Shown: positions 32,192 to 41,550 of the stretch, in pieces
Layout: each line of letters opens with the position of its first letter
Numbering within the stretch: position 1 is the stretch's first letter
Assembly (NCBI RefSeq): GCF_918797505.1
Contig: NC_092793.1
Location: 74,397,912 to 74,461,911, forward strand
Length of the DNA: 64,000 bases
From: Bemisia tabaci
Taxonomy: Eukaryota; Arthropoda; Insecta; Hemiptera; Aleyrodidae
Direction: 5' to 3'
Made by a program: the position numbers and the translations under genes
Notes under the pieces: model-generated
Told to the model about the DNA's origin: nothing
Database searches by the model: none
The model's input: only the letters and a program-made list of their open reading frames with translations

Positions 32192-34429
32192 TTGTCAAGG
32201 ATGACTACTGTGTTTACAAAAATTAAATTGAAACAAAAAGCTATTCAATTGGAAATTAGCAATCACTATTCTAAAAGAACGAGATTAGAGTTAGAAGCAT
32301 ACAACCTCCATTTATTTTTGACAAAACGCATGAATGGAAATTGGTGGAATGCGGTAGAAAAATGTTTATACGATGAAATTAACAGAAGCTTTTTCATAAA
32401 GAAAGCAACATTAAAAAAGAAATTTATGTGCCTAAACCCAAACAAGAAATTGGTGATTAAAACTAGAGAGGAAAACTTCAAAAATCTCTCAGGTTATGAG
32501 TTATCGTCTGAAGAAAAAGCCCTCCTTAACCAAGGCATTAAATCTTGTTTTAGTTACTGTCAAAACATAGAAGACTATATTTTAGATATTGACAATGCAT
32601 CCAACAGGCTGCAATATAATTTAAAAAATAGTTTCAAAAATGAGTGCCTACCAATTATCCAGAAAGTAAACAAACATCAATCCAAAAGGAGTAAACAACA
32701 TTGCAAATTAGTCAAAAAATTGGAGCAAAAAAATCTAGTGATAACAAAAGCTGATAAAGGTAACACAGTAGTCATCCTTGACAAAGATAACTACATTAGA
32801 AGAACTGAAAATATGCTCAATGATGAAGCATTCAAATTACTAAAGAAAGACCCCTTGAACAAGTACAAAAAACAAGTAAATGATTGTCTTAAAGCCTGTA
32901 ATAACATAATAGCAGATAGTGAAAAGAAGCATCTAAAAATTAACAACCCAAAGATTCCAAAATTATATACTTTGCCCAAGATCCACAAACCCGGAGATAA
33001 AATGAGACCAATTGTGAGCAGCGTGAACTCACCCGCATATAAATTAGCTAAATGGATGAATAAAAGATTAAATTTGTTTGAAAGTTTCGATTCCCTAAGT
33101 ATAAAAAACTCCTTCGATTTTGTGGAAAAAGTAAAGGATATCAGATTAGACAAAAATGACATCCTTGTGTCATTCGATGTGGAGTCGCTTTACCCTAGTA
33201 TACCCCTCGAAAAAACAAAAACTTTGTGCAGGAAATGGTTTGAAAAGAATAACATTAGTGAGAAAAATATTGAGGAATACATGCAAATAATAACAGTATG
33301 CACAGAACAACGCTTTTTCCAATTTAACAACAAGTTTTACATTCAAAAAGACGGCCTTACAATGGGTAACCCTTTATCTTCAATTTTATCCGAATTATTT
33401 ATGAGTGACCTAGAGATGAACGTAAAGGAAAGTAGCTCGTTATTCAAACATTGGTCTCGAAAAGTTGACGACATATTCGCCGTTATAGACAGAGATAAAG
33501 TAGACGAGTGCTTACAATTACTGAATTCAATAGAAGATACCGTCAATTTCACAGTGGAAATAGAAAAAGAGGGGACTCTCCCATTTTTAGATTTGAAAGT
33601 AATCAGGGTAAATAATAGGCTTGAATTCGATATATATCGAAAACCCACACATGTTGACGTATACATCAATGAAAAAGCGTATAACCCACGTGAGCACAAA
33701 TTAGCCGCATTTAGAAGTTTAATACAAAGAATGATCAAAGTCCCCTTGACACCAGAAAGACTGAATAGGGAAAGGACAAGAATTATTGAAATAGGGCAAA
33801 AAAATGGGTTTGAGGCATCAGAAATCAATAGGATAATTAACACAGCAAAATACAAACAACGAATCAGGAATATTACCACCCTTCAAAAGGATTGTGAAGA
33901 AAGAAAATGGGTTTCAGTAAACTATCATCCTGCAATCTATTCAGACCTGAAAAAAGTTTTTAAAAATTATGGTCTATGCGTAGCTCCCAAAAATAAATAC
34001 AACCTTAGAAATATTGGAATGAGGAATTTAAAAGATGAGACACCCGTTTTAAAAAAATCGGGAATTTATAAAATAAATTGTTCTGGATGCGAGAAAGTGT
34101 ACATCGGACAAACGAAAAGAGATATCGAAACAAGAGCTAAAGAGCACGCTAGGAACATAAAAAACGAAGAAACAACAAAATCAGCAGTGGCAAAGCATTT
34201 TTGGGAGGCAAAACACAGCATAGAATTAAAACCTGAATTACTCAAATCAGTCACCAAAGTCAGTCAACTAAACACAGCAGAGAAGTTATATATTTTTAAA
34301 CACCGCGCGAACGTTTTAAATGAGGATTTGGATGGACTAGACAACATCCTGTTCCGAGCATTGGAGTCCAAAGTTCAGCCACATGCGTGCAATGCGACCA
34401 CGAATTCCGAATCAGTCAACAACCACTGA
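32192..34429 (+). CDS. Penelope-like element reverse transcriptase with C-terminal GIY-YIG endonuclease (745 aa)
   Basis: It would copy its own RNA at a nick made by its nuclease domain. Visible motifs: ITKADKGNTVVILDKD at 184-199, LPKIHKPGDKMRPIVSS at 261-277, palm motif A SFDVESLYPSIP at 327-338 (D329), motif B QKDGLTMGNPLSS at 385-397, motif C KVDD at 424-427, LPFLDLKV at 463-470 and YRKPTHVDVY at 482-491. The nuclease spans about 620-705: GIY at 624-626, YIG at 637-639, R643/R648, and the likely catalytic E697. Oddities: the position before VDD is Lys where Tyr is usual. The first seven codons, including the ATG, lie in antisense sequence of the inverted copy (32192-32214), so the native start is lost and this start is an accident of the junction. 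The stop codon sits inside a ribozyme core. It is the only substantial protein gene in the window. Confidence 0.92.
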   Translation: MSRMTTVFTKIKLKQKAIQLEISNHYSKRTRLELEAYNLHLFLTKRMNGNWWNAVEKCLYDEINRSFFIKKATLKKKFMCLNPNKKLVIKTREENFKNLSGYELSSEEKALLNQGIKSCFSYCQNIEDYILDIDNASNRLQYNLKNSFKNECLPIIQKVNKHQSKRSKQHCKLVKKLEQKNLVITKADKGNTVVILDKDNYIRRTENMLNDEAFKLLKKDPLNKYKKQVNDCLKACNNIIADSEKKHLKINNPKIPKLYTLPKIHKPGDKMRPIVSSVNSPAYKLAKWMNKRLNLFESFDSLSIKNSFDFVEKVKDIRLDKNDILVSFDVESLYPSIPLEKTKTLCRKWFEKNNISEKNIEEYMQIITVCTEQRFFQFNNKFYIQKDGLTMGNPLSSILSELFMSDLEMNVKESSSLFKHWSRKVDDIFAVIDRDKVDECLQLLNSIEDTVNFTVEIEKEGTLPFLDLKVIRVNNRLEFDIYRKPTHVDVYINEKAYNPREHKLAAFRSLIQRMIKVPLTPERLNRERTRIIEIGQKNGFEASEINRIINTAKYKQRIRNITTLQKDCEERKWVSVNYHPAIYSDLKKVFKNYGLCVAPKNKYNLRNIGMRNLKDETPVLKKSGIYKINCSGCEKVYIGQTKRDIETRAKEHARNIKNEETTKSAVAKHFWEAKHSIELKPELLKSVTKVSQLNTAEKLYIFKHRANVLNEDLDGLDNILFRALESKVQPHACNATTNSESVNNH

Positions 34430-34523
34430 AGATGGGAGATGGATGAAAGCTCCCGAAACTAGTCTGGTGGCAATTAGATACGTAAGCGAATTGAGTTTTT
34501 AAGTTGATTTTAGCCTTAGTTGA
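32762..34523 (+). repeat. Right arm of the 1762-bp inverted repeat
   Basis: Mirror of 30453-32214 with no indels. The 547-bp stretch between the arms (32215-32761) is present only in the + copy and encodes residues 8 to about 190. Confidence 0.95.
34422..34468 (+). ncRNA. Hammerhead ribozyme overlapping the ORF stop codon
   Basis: The elements come in the required order. Stem I strand ACCA (34422-34425) is followed by core CUGAAGA (34426-34432, matching CUGANGA). Stem II is GGGAG (34434-34438) with CUCCC (34450-34454), and core GAAA follows at 34455-34458. CUAG (34459-34462) plus UC gives a GUC cleavage triplet ending at 34464. Stem I closes with UGGU (34465-34468). All core bases are present. 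Stem III is only the self-complementary CUAG, which suggests activity as a dimer, as reported for hammerheads of Penelope-like elements and retrozymes. The stop codon UGA (34427-34429) is part of the core. Confidence 0.85.
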
Positions 34524-34530
34524 CAACACT
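34518..34530. repeat. Target-site duplication of the Penelope-like element, right copy
   Basis: AGTTGACAACACT, identical to 30393-30405. Its first six bases (AGTTGA) also belong to the end of the inverted-repeat arm, so the 3' junction may have formed at this microhomology. Confidence 0.75.
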
Positions 34531-34663
34531 GTTTTTCCTCCGTTTAAGTGTATGCAAAACAATCGATTCTTGGTGAAGCAGCTTGCCTCACCTAAAATCG
34601 ATATTTTTAATGGATTGAAATGCAGGAAAAACACTGTTGCCAGTTTTCAAAATCGCCACCTTG

Positions 34664-35228
34664 TAGACCCCAAAAAACTCTGGCTACTACGAGGTATTGA
34701 TATCGAATCGATGCCGCTAGGCGGAGGCATAGCTTTAATCCGACAACAATGGCGGCCGTGCCCGGACAGTCGGCAACCCGCAACGCCGCGCGGCCGAAGG
34801 TTAGAATGGAAGGTGATGCAATCTCACCTTTTTCATTATTCATATGCACGACTTTGCCTGCCGGGTCTCCGGAATACCTTCCCCTGCCCCTCTTCCGCGC
34901 CCCTCGCCTACACCCCCGCGTACCCGGAGCCCCTGCACATACCCGTGCCAATCTCGCATCATATTTGCATCTCCTGCTTGCACTATGCACTCCTGCTCGC
35001 CTCGCCCTCGCTGCATCTGCTTCGCGTCCGTAAAAGGTGTCGAACGAGATGGTTATCGACGCGCTTTTCGCCGCATCCTCCGATACTGACCCTTCCCTGG
35101 TTTCGTGGTTTCGTTTTGTTTCAGATTTTCACTCGCCCGTCCATGACCGTGGACAATTTCCTCGGTGGTAAAGTGTAGCAGGCCAGGCTTGAAAATTTCA
35201 TGACTTAAAGTCCCCTCACTTTCGATTT
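34664..35228. other. GC-rich unique stretch, possible but unproven exon at 35125-35167
   Basis: Overlapping frames of 80-220 residues occur on both strands and start inside the upstream element, so they are not credible as they stand. TGGTTTCGTTTTGTTTCAG ends at 35124 like a 3' splice site, and GTAAAG begins at 35168. The 43 bases between could be a small exon, but nothing supports it beyond the two signals. Confidence 0.25.
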
Positions 35229-35399
35229 CAGTGGCGAGGCTGCATCATCGTCTATAGATATCCTCTGATTTGAAGCAATGGTAAAGAATCGATTACCAAG
35301 CCGTTCCTCACGAACACTCTGGTTAAGTGATAATCGATCCTTTACCACAGGATTAAATGATGGATCAATCGATTCATCTAAAAGCATGCCACGCCACTG
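35229..35399. mobile_element. CAGTGGCG-family short inverted-repeat element
   Basis: It starts CAGTGGCGAGGCTGCAT and ends AAAAGCATGCCACGCCACTG. Flanks TTCGATTT and TTCGATCC agree at six of eight bases, as for an aged hAT-type duplication. The inside holds symmetric GGTAAAGAATCGATTA and TAATCGATCCTTTACC. Non-coding. Confidence 0.8.
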
Positions 35400-35915
35400 T
35401 TCGATCCATTTTTATAATCGGGGTTTAGCCCCCTGACCGCTACGCGGTCCAACACCTCGAATAGTTTCGCGACTTAAATGTTATGCGTTACACGTTAAGC
35501 ACCCTTATAATTTAATATTGCAGAGAGAGATTTTTGCTTTACAGCAAGTCGTATTAGTATTTGTATGTTTGAATTTTGACTTTTTATTTTTTATTTCTAG
35601 ACCAGAAAAGTACTAATTCCCAGATTTTCTCAATCATCAATCTTTTATCAAGCGTTGAAACTCACTTTGCACCAACCTGAGTTTTCAATTTTCCAATGAT
35701 ATATGCACTTACTCTTACTTGAGCTGTAAGTTTTACTTAAAATGACTCATATCTCCATTTTCCTTTTTGAAATGTACGAATTTATGCTTAAATGAACTAA
35801 TAAGAATTACGGAAGTTTTAAGCAAATGGTGTAGTCAAATTCGTCCAAACATAGTTTCTTTCAACAGAACTTCGTCCAAATGTCACCCAACTCTTTGGGT
35901 CACGGTCTCCTCCTC
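35400..35915. other. Non-coding stretch, no gene found
   Basis: AT-rich unique sequence with no recognisable repeat or domain. Confidence 0.45.
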
Positions 35916-35919
35916 AAGT

Positions 35920-35995
35920 GAACGTATTTATGCCAAAAGGAACTATGTCTCGCATAAACCCTATGCAGATAGTTCTTTTTAGCATGAATACGTTC
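35920..35995. mobile_element. GGACGTATTT-family minimal element, 76 bp
   Basis: The ends are GAACGTATTTATGCCAAAAG and, from the right, GAACGTATTCATGCTAAAAA. The flanks are AAGT on both sides (35916-35919 and 35996-35999). Hardly more than two termini remain, showing how little is needed for mobility in this family. Confidence 0.85.
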
Positions 35996-35999
35996 AAGT

Positions 36000-38900
36000 A
36001 TATTTCCATCCGAAAAATTATTCGAGAAAAACACACGAAGGGGAGCGAAACCCGCCGGGATTAATAAGCGAGAGTGCAGTTTTTCGCCCGGATGCGAGAC
36101 GGCGGTTCGTGAAAGTTTCACCGCGATTTCGGCCGAAGCACCGAAGTTGCCGTCATCCAGATGGAAACCGGAGCGTGGAGGGTCGTTAAAAACTAAGTTG
36201 AACTTTGTGCGTTTTCGTTTTTATACGAGAGGACTCGAAACTTCCGCCCGCTCGTCCTCGTCCGCCCGAGCGCGGATACTTTGTGTCATTTTTCGAGACC
36301 CGCGCGTAGTTTTACCTCTTTAAGTTCACCCGGCGAAAGTTCTCGAAAGTGTCCTTCGCGCGGGTATCACCCCACCGAAAGCTGGGAAGTGAAACCGGTA
36401 GCCTACCGAAGTGGTCGAGGAAACGCCGGAAGGATGCAATTTATGAATTAAATTAAAAAAAATAATAATAATAAAAACCCCTCAATTTTCTTATTTATGC
36501 TTCTATGAAGAATCATTTTGGCTGTTTTTACATCAACTTCCATTGCATCTACTGGTTGATAAAAGTTTTGAATAATTAGTTCATGGATGGTCGGGGGGGG
36601 GGGGGGTTACGCCCCTCTCCCGTCGGGCGAAAAAACTGAGGAAGAAAAAGGGGTGAAAGAGAAAAGGAAAGAACGGAGGATAGAAGAAGGAAGGACACTT
36701 CAATTTGATAATTATTCATGACGAAAATGAATCAAACTACACATATTAGATGCTTTAAAATCTCAAAAATTTTCTGGGGAATGCCCGCCGAACGCCCCCT
36801 CGCCTGTTTGAAGTGTCTGGATCCGCGACGCAACACCGTCGGTGGAGCCTTCAACAGGACGAAAAAAAGGGATTAAAAAATAAAACTGTCGAAATGCACG
36901 TAACCGAGGAACACTTTATGGCGACGGCGATATTTTAAACCTCTTAACATATGCCCGGGCCCGAACACGCAGCCGTCTACCTGAGGTCACGGAGGGTTTG
37001 CGGGCGAGAAGTCAAAAATTACGGGGCCCGAAGGTCGCGGTGGGGGAGGGGGATTTCGGGGGCTGGAGGCAAATGAAGTGGAATAAAATGCATCAGAACA
37101 TCCGTGCAAAGGCGTGGGCTCGCCGTTCACGTCGCATTAAGTAGCCATTACTTATTATTAGTGTCATCTGCCCCTTTGTATCAACCCTTCATTAAAGGGA
37201 TCGAAAACATCGGATCGAAATTCGTAGCAAATCGGGAAATATAAAATCGCTCAAGCGTCACTTTCCCTTTCATCTTGGCCCTTTACCCGATGCCGCGCAG
37301 CGCCTTGCATCGTTGCGAACACTGCAACAAATCTGTTCTCTCGACACGAATTTCGTTGGTGATTTAATTATTTATATCTGAAATTTGGCGACGGTGCCAC
37401 CTTTTGTGGCATCGATGCGCCGCCTTTGTAGTTTTACATTGTAATGTTCCCAAGTGTCTTTTAAATTCAGGAATGATGCAGTCCTCCAAAATGAAGTGCC
37501 CCGGTCATTCAAGGGGCCAAGGGAAAGTCACTTTATCATAAATTTTGACATTTCGAACTGTTAGTTGTTGTGTTTTCGGTCAGTTTTGCGGCATTGAATC
37601 ACCCGACGAGTCAAGCATAAAGTGCTCGATCAAGCAAAAATTACTTGAAATAAGCGATATATTTTGTTGCTGTAGGTTGGATCAGGGTTGGATACACGAT
37701 TTGGTTATGTTCTTCATACTCGGGTCTTCCACTTTTTGTGCTCTCGCTTCCCACATCTGCTATCTCTTTGAACTCTTGCATCCTCTGAGGAAGATAATTA
37801 AAGATTCCTCATAAAACGTAACTTTTTAACTATAAAATACTTGTGTTTGGCGCGCGGCATTGAGAATAGAGAATGAGTTATTGAGCCAAAATACTACGTT
37901 CTGTTCGGTGTCAAAAAGATGATTTACGTTTAAAGTTTCTTATCTGTTTAAAGTTATCTGAAAATTATTTCATCATTGTGTCTATCTCTCTTCTTAGAAT
38001 ATTTTATTTTAGCGAAAATATACTCAAAAATCAGTTGAGTTTAGGAATAAAAATACCATCCAGGCTATTTTTAACGATTGCTGGAAATATCTTCCGTACA
38101 GGAGACAAGTTATCAATTAAAACACCATTTACAAATGGTAAACGTATAGTTTACCAATTTTTACCTCACCAACCATACCTCCGCACAGAACTCGATGAAA
38201 ATTTGACATAAATTGACGGACAAACCGTGGGAAGAAGTAGGAATCCTAATGACAACGTAAGCAAAAATTGGTATCCGACCAAATAAGTGTATCGTCCCCA
38301 TTGATCAGATTTTCTGCTGCCTCAGGGCAGCCGCATTCAAAGTTGACTAAGTGCGTGGGAACAGCCTGCACCTCGATTGCAAGTTTTCAATGTTCATTCT
38401 AAACGAAAAAACGCTCCGAAACAATCAGTCGAAACCGATAAATCACAGCGCAGTCTTGACGTGCGTGATGCGGTCGGTGTCCGGGAAAGCCATAAATAAT
38501 TCAATTTGTGAACGCACTTAATGGGCCATTTTCGCGAGCGTTAATTTTAACTTTTGCACGCGGTTTCGAAGCTCCACAAGAAAAATTAATCACATGCATT
38601 TAGCATAAAAAAATGTATTAGCAGTCGTGGTATCTTCTCGCGTGGTTGTCGCATCGGCTCTTAAAACACAGTATTTCCGTGCGGAATCAATGCACTTTAT
38701 GGGAAATCTGGCAGAATTTCCCCCTTGTTTCTCTACCTCCTGCGTGGAACCCCTTTGACGCCGAGTCAAGTGGTCCTCACACGCGCGCAGAACAAAAAGT
38801 AATTAAGACCCTGATGGGACTTGTGAAGCATTGGTGCCGTATGGATACAAACATACCTTTTTTCTTCGCTTCAATTGCTTCATAGCATAGCCCTGCTCTT

Positions 38901-40498
38901 CGTACGGATAAAAAAGGAAAATGATTGAGTACAAACTTTCTTTGAAAAGTTTCCGGGAACTTTCGTCTGAAATTTCCTTTCGCCAAACAGATACAAACTA
39001 AAAACGGCAACGAAAATTCTAGTTCCCCTTCAAATCGGTTGATACAATTTGAGTGGCTCAGGAGCTGATATAGTTGTATCACGCATTGTTGTCCGAATCG
39101 CGAGTGACTGCAATTGTAATGTTCGTATTTTTAATGACAATTGCAGTGGTTCAAAGTTTGCATCGCTGTTTCTTAAATAACGTTCTTATTTTTTCTTTGC
39201 AAGACGTAAGGGAGTGTCAGCGCCCGTGGTCAGGAAATTTCCCCAAAAAGTCAGGGAATTTTGAAATTGGATTAAACTTCTAACCCTGTGTACATTCTAT
39301 TCATGTTTACATGAATATTATCAAATAAGACAAAAAAATCTTGAATTTTGAAATCAATTAGACCAAATTGGATTTTACGTAAATTTTGGCCACTTTGCGG
39401 AAAAATAAGCCAATTACACAACAGTCACCAACACGGCACTCGGGAGGTGCGGCGCTCTAGCCGAGAAAAACCGAACGAAAATTATTCTTCCAATTTCATT
39501 TTTTCGTTCCAAGCAACCTCTGCCGGCCGTGATTAATAAGGCATTGTTCTAGGCCTCTCTCCGACGCTTCTTGAGAGGTGATTTGTCAAAGGTATAAAGC
39601 TCCCCCCCCCCCTCCCAATCCTCCCTGATTATTCCCGGAGCTCCCACTCTTGATCTCCGAAACCCCGCGCCCCCGTCTCCCCCATTATTGTTTCCTAATT
39701 AGTCATTCATTGATTGACAGTGGCGCGGTGCGGTGGGCTTTGGCGCAATCAACGCGCATTTGCACCTCTGCGCTTCGATAGGCCCGTTATTCCAGTGCTG
39801 CCATTTTGCCGGTAACTTGCGATTAGTGGTCTGGTAGGTTGGCAACGCTGTTTTTTCTTTATTTCGTCGTTTTGTTTGAGACTGAGTTTGAGACTGAAAG
39901 CTTGAGACTGAAGGGTTGTTATATGATATTTCAGAGGTTACGTAGTTAAACTTGAAAATTTCGAAATATTACAAAAATCCAGCCAAATGAATTCAAATTC
40001 AATCGTTTTTCAGTTCAAATAATCGATTTGACTGGAAAGAAACTCTGTTAATGCTCTTTTTCGATTAATTGTGTTAAATGATATGAATCGCAATAATAAT
40101 TCCTGCATTGAAACAGGATTCGATTTTATCGAAGAGGACAGCAATGTTACTGCTCTCATAGTTTCCTCTTGGAAATCTGGTCGAAAATTGACAACTGCGT
40201 TCGAGCGTGGAGCGATCGCTCGCTCTTTGTCTCAGTTTCCCTGCAGGGCGAAATTCCGGCGCAGGGCTTTCGGAACAATTGCTGCAGAATTTACAGCGCT
40301 GAGGCCGTCAACCTCGGCCCGACGGAGTCCTCCAACACGCATCTCATGCTCGCCATCAGTCAACATTCAACACTCATCGGAATCCTTCATCGCTGGTTTT
40401 CGGGCCGATATTCGTGTCCTCATGCACTCCTGTTACCCCAGCGTGGAGGTGAATGTGAAAACTTCGAAACGCGGGAAAAGATTCTTGCTCTCGCAGAG
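36000..40498. other. Long non-coding stretch, no gene found
   Basis: It holds an AATAATAATAAT tract near 36460, G14 at 36593-36606 and C11 at 39602-39612. Unique GC-balanced blocks occur at 36040-36420, 36800-37460 and 38400-38610, with AT-core words such as CATAAATAATTCAATT. Such blocks could be intronic regulatory sequence, but this is untested. A 167-residue frame at 40071-40574 runs into a repeat and has no domain. Confidence 0.4.
36593..36606. repeat. G14 homopolymer
   Basis: An uninterrupted run of 14 G on the + strand. Confidence 0.95.
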
Positions 40499-40639
40499 GT
40501 GGATCCAGCAATTATTTCTTCCATTCAAACCTATATCAAATAATCGATTCTGTCGGAGCACCTGGCCTCTCTAAGAATCGATACATTTCTATGTGTTTAA
40601 ATGGAGAAGAGACAACTTTACCAATTTGCTGATTCCGCC
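40499..40639. mobile_element. Diverged relative of the 22580 palindromic element
   Basis: It starts GTGGATCCAGCAATTA and ends CCAATTTGCTGATTCCGCC, with CCATTCAAACCTAT near the left, GTGTTTAAATGG near the right and AATCGATTC / GAATCGATAC inside. This is the same order as at 22580-22734. The left end has decayed. Confidence 0.6.
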
Positions 40640-41130
40640 AAAGTGCTTTTGCTATTACACCCCAGAAATACAGCATACTCTTGAGATTTGTTGACCTTCG
40701 CAATAAGTCGGTTCCCCAACGAAGGAACTTACCTCCATTCCAAGATTGAAAAATTGACTCAAATAATTCAATTTATTTTACAAGAACGTCCCTGAAAACG
40801 TGTGGTTCAAAATGTTCCTGATTTTTGCATGAGATCAGAGAAAACATTAGTTAAATTTTCAGTTAGAATTGCCAAAGATTCTCCAGGCAAAAATGCAATA
40901 TGTGTTCATTCATAAGGGGAACGACGAATTCACCCGACTTTCGTTCGATGCGACTCAATGAACGTTCATTATAAGAGCCGTTTATCCTTGAGATGTTTAT
41001 AAAGCTCCTTCACTTGTAAAGAGTCTGGTATAAAAAAACGAGGGTACTTTCCTGAAGTTGCAGCCATCCGTTATTCCCTCCCACCCGCAATGGTGAACTT
41101 CAATTCCACGTGGAACTCCTGTATTGCTTT
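40640..41130. other. Non-coding stretch
   Basis: 40829-40915 resembles 16338-16430 (TGCATGAGATCAGA... AAATTTTCA... AAAAATGC), a weak dispersed repeat. ACTTACCTCC at 40725 could be a - strand 5' splice site but has no exon context. Confidence 0.35.
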
Positions 41131-41550
41131 GCTGTGGAAAAGTGTCGTATGAGCATCCCCTTGTTGCCAAGTATCCTTCGATTTTAGGTAAAAAACAAGA
41201 TTTCAGGTTAACCTATCATGAAAAGAAAATTTCCGTTTGCTGTAACGTTGCAATCTTCCTGTCATACTTTAATTTTTCTTGGGGAAACTGGTCAAGGTAA
41301 TTTCTTGAAAACTATCTTGATTTTCCTCTCTCTCAGCAGAATATTCTGGATAATTTTCAAGAAAAGAGGTTGGCTTGCTTCTCTCTGAAAAACCAAAATG
41401 GAGCGGACATTTTGAAACACCGCAATGGAGATATACGTGGTTTAGCACTCTAGCAAAAGTTTACCAAGAAATTGGAGTTTTACTTTTATCGAAGGATATT
41501 TGGCAACTTCTGAGGGCTCATACGTCGTTTTTGCCCAGCCCGTAGGATGG
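41131..41550. mobile_element. Diverged TACTGCCGT-family element
   Basis: The left part is TGTCGTATGAGCATCC then TTGTTGCCAAGTATCCTTCG. The right part is GAAGGATATTTGGCAACTTC then GGGCTCATACGTCG. The inner half-repeats match the family, but outer termini are poor and the length (about 420 bp) suggests an insertion. Confidence 0.4.

Larger units (their letters stand above)
30453..32214 (-). repeat. Left arm of the 1762-bp inverted repeat
   Basis: Base x here pairs with base 64976-x in 32762-34523. The inner limit is where AACACAGTAGTCATCC stops being shared (32214 and 32762). The outer limit is TTAGTTGA (30453 and 34523). It holds the C-terminal 556 codons or so of the ORF and the ribozyme. Confidence 0.95.
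30406..34523. mobile_element. Penelope-like retroelement, head-to-head palindrome
   Basis: Two copies face each other: the - copy (30453-32214, 5'-truncated) and the + copy (32215-34523). Positions pair so that their sum is always 64976, so the 1762-bp arms have no length difference, and their translations are identical over all 538 shared residues. The - copy alone has a 47-bp outer extension (30406-30452), recalling the one-sided terminal extension known in Penelope elements. Partial inverted copies joined to a longer copy are a known Penelope arrangement. The family joins a reverse transcriptase to a GIY-YIG endonuclease, transposes by target-primed copying, and carries hammerhead ribozymes in its terminal repeats. 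Confidence 0.92.
30376..34663. mobile_element. CAGTGG-family element split by the Penelope-like insertion
   Basis: The left half is CAGTGGTGATTATTGAAAGT then TGACAACACT (30376-30405). The right half resumes GTTGACAACACTGTTTTTCC at 34519 and ends CAGTTTTCAAAATCGCCACC then TTG. The reverse complement of the right end (GGTGGCGATTTTGAAAACTG, GCAACAGTGTTTTTCC) mirrors the left start for about 45 bp. The copy at 60143 (CAGTGGCGATTCTTCCAAGT, TGGCAACACTGTTTTTTC) shows the uninterrupted left arm. Flanks GTCGACCC and GTAGACCC match at seven of eight positions. Two of its bounds are therefore the pre-insertion site of the retroelement. Confidence 0.75.

Noticed and set aside
31097..33879. Antisense frames of 123 and 178 residues in the palindrome
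   Set aside because: They are the reverse strand of the reverse transcriptase gene, present twice because of the inverted repeat; no domain of their own.
34504..35178. 224-residue + strand frame
   Set aside because: It begins in mobile-element sequence, runs into GC-rich sequence with frames on both strands, and has no recognisable domain.
40071..40574. 167-residue + strand frame
   Set aside because: Composition-driven, overlaps another frame in the same place and ends inside a palindromic element.
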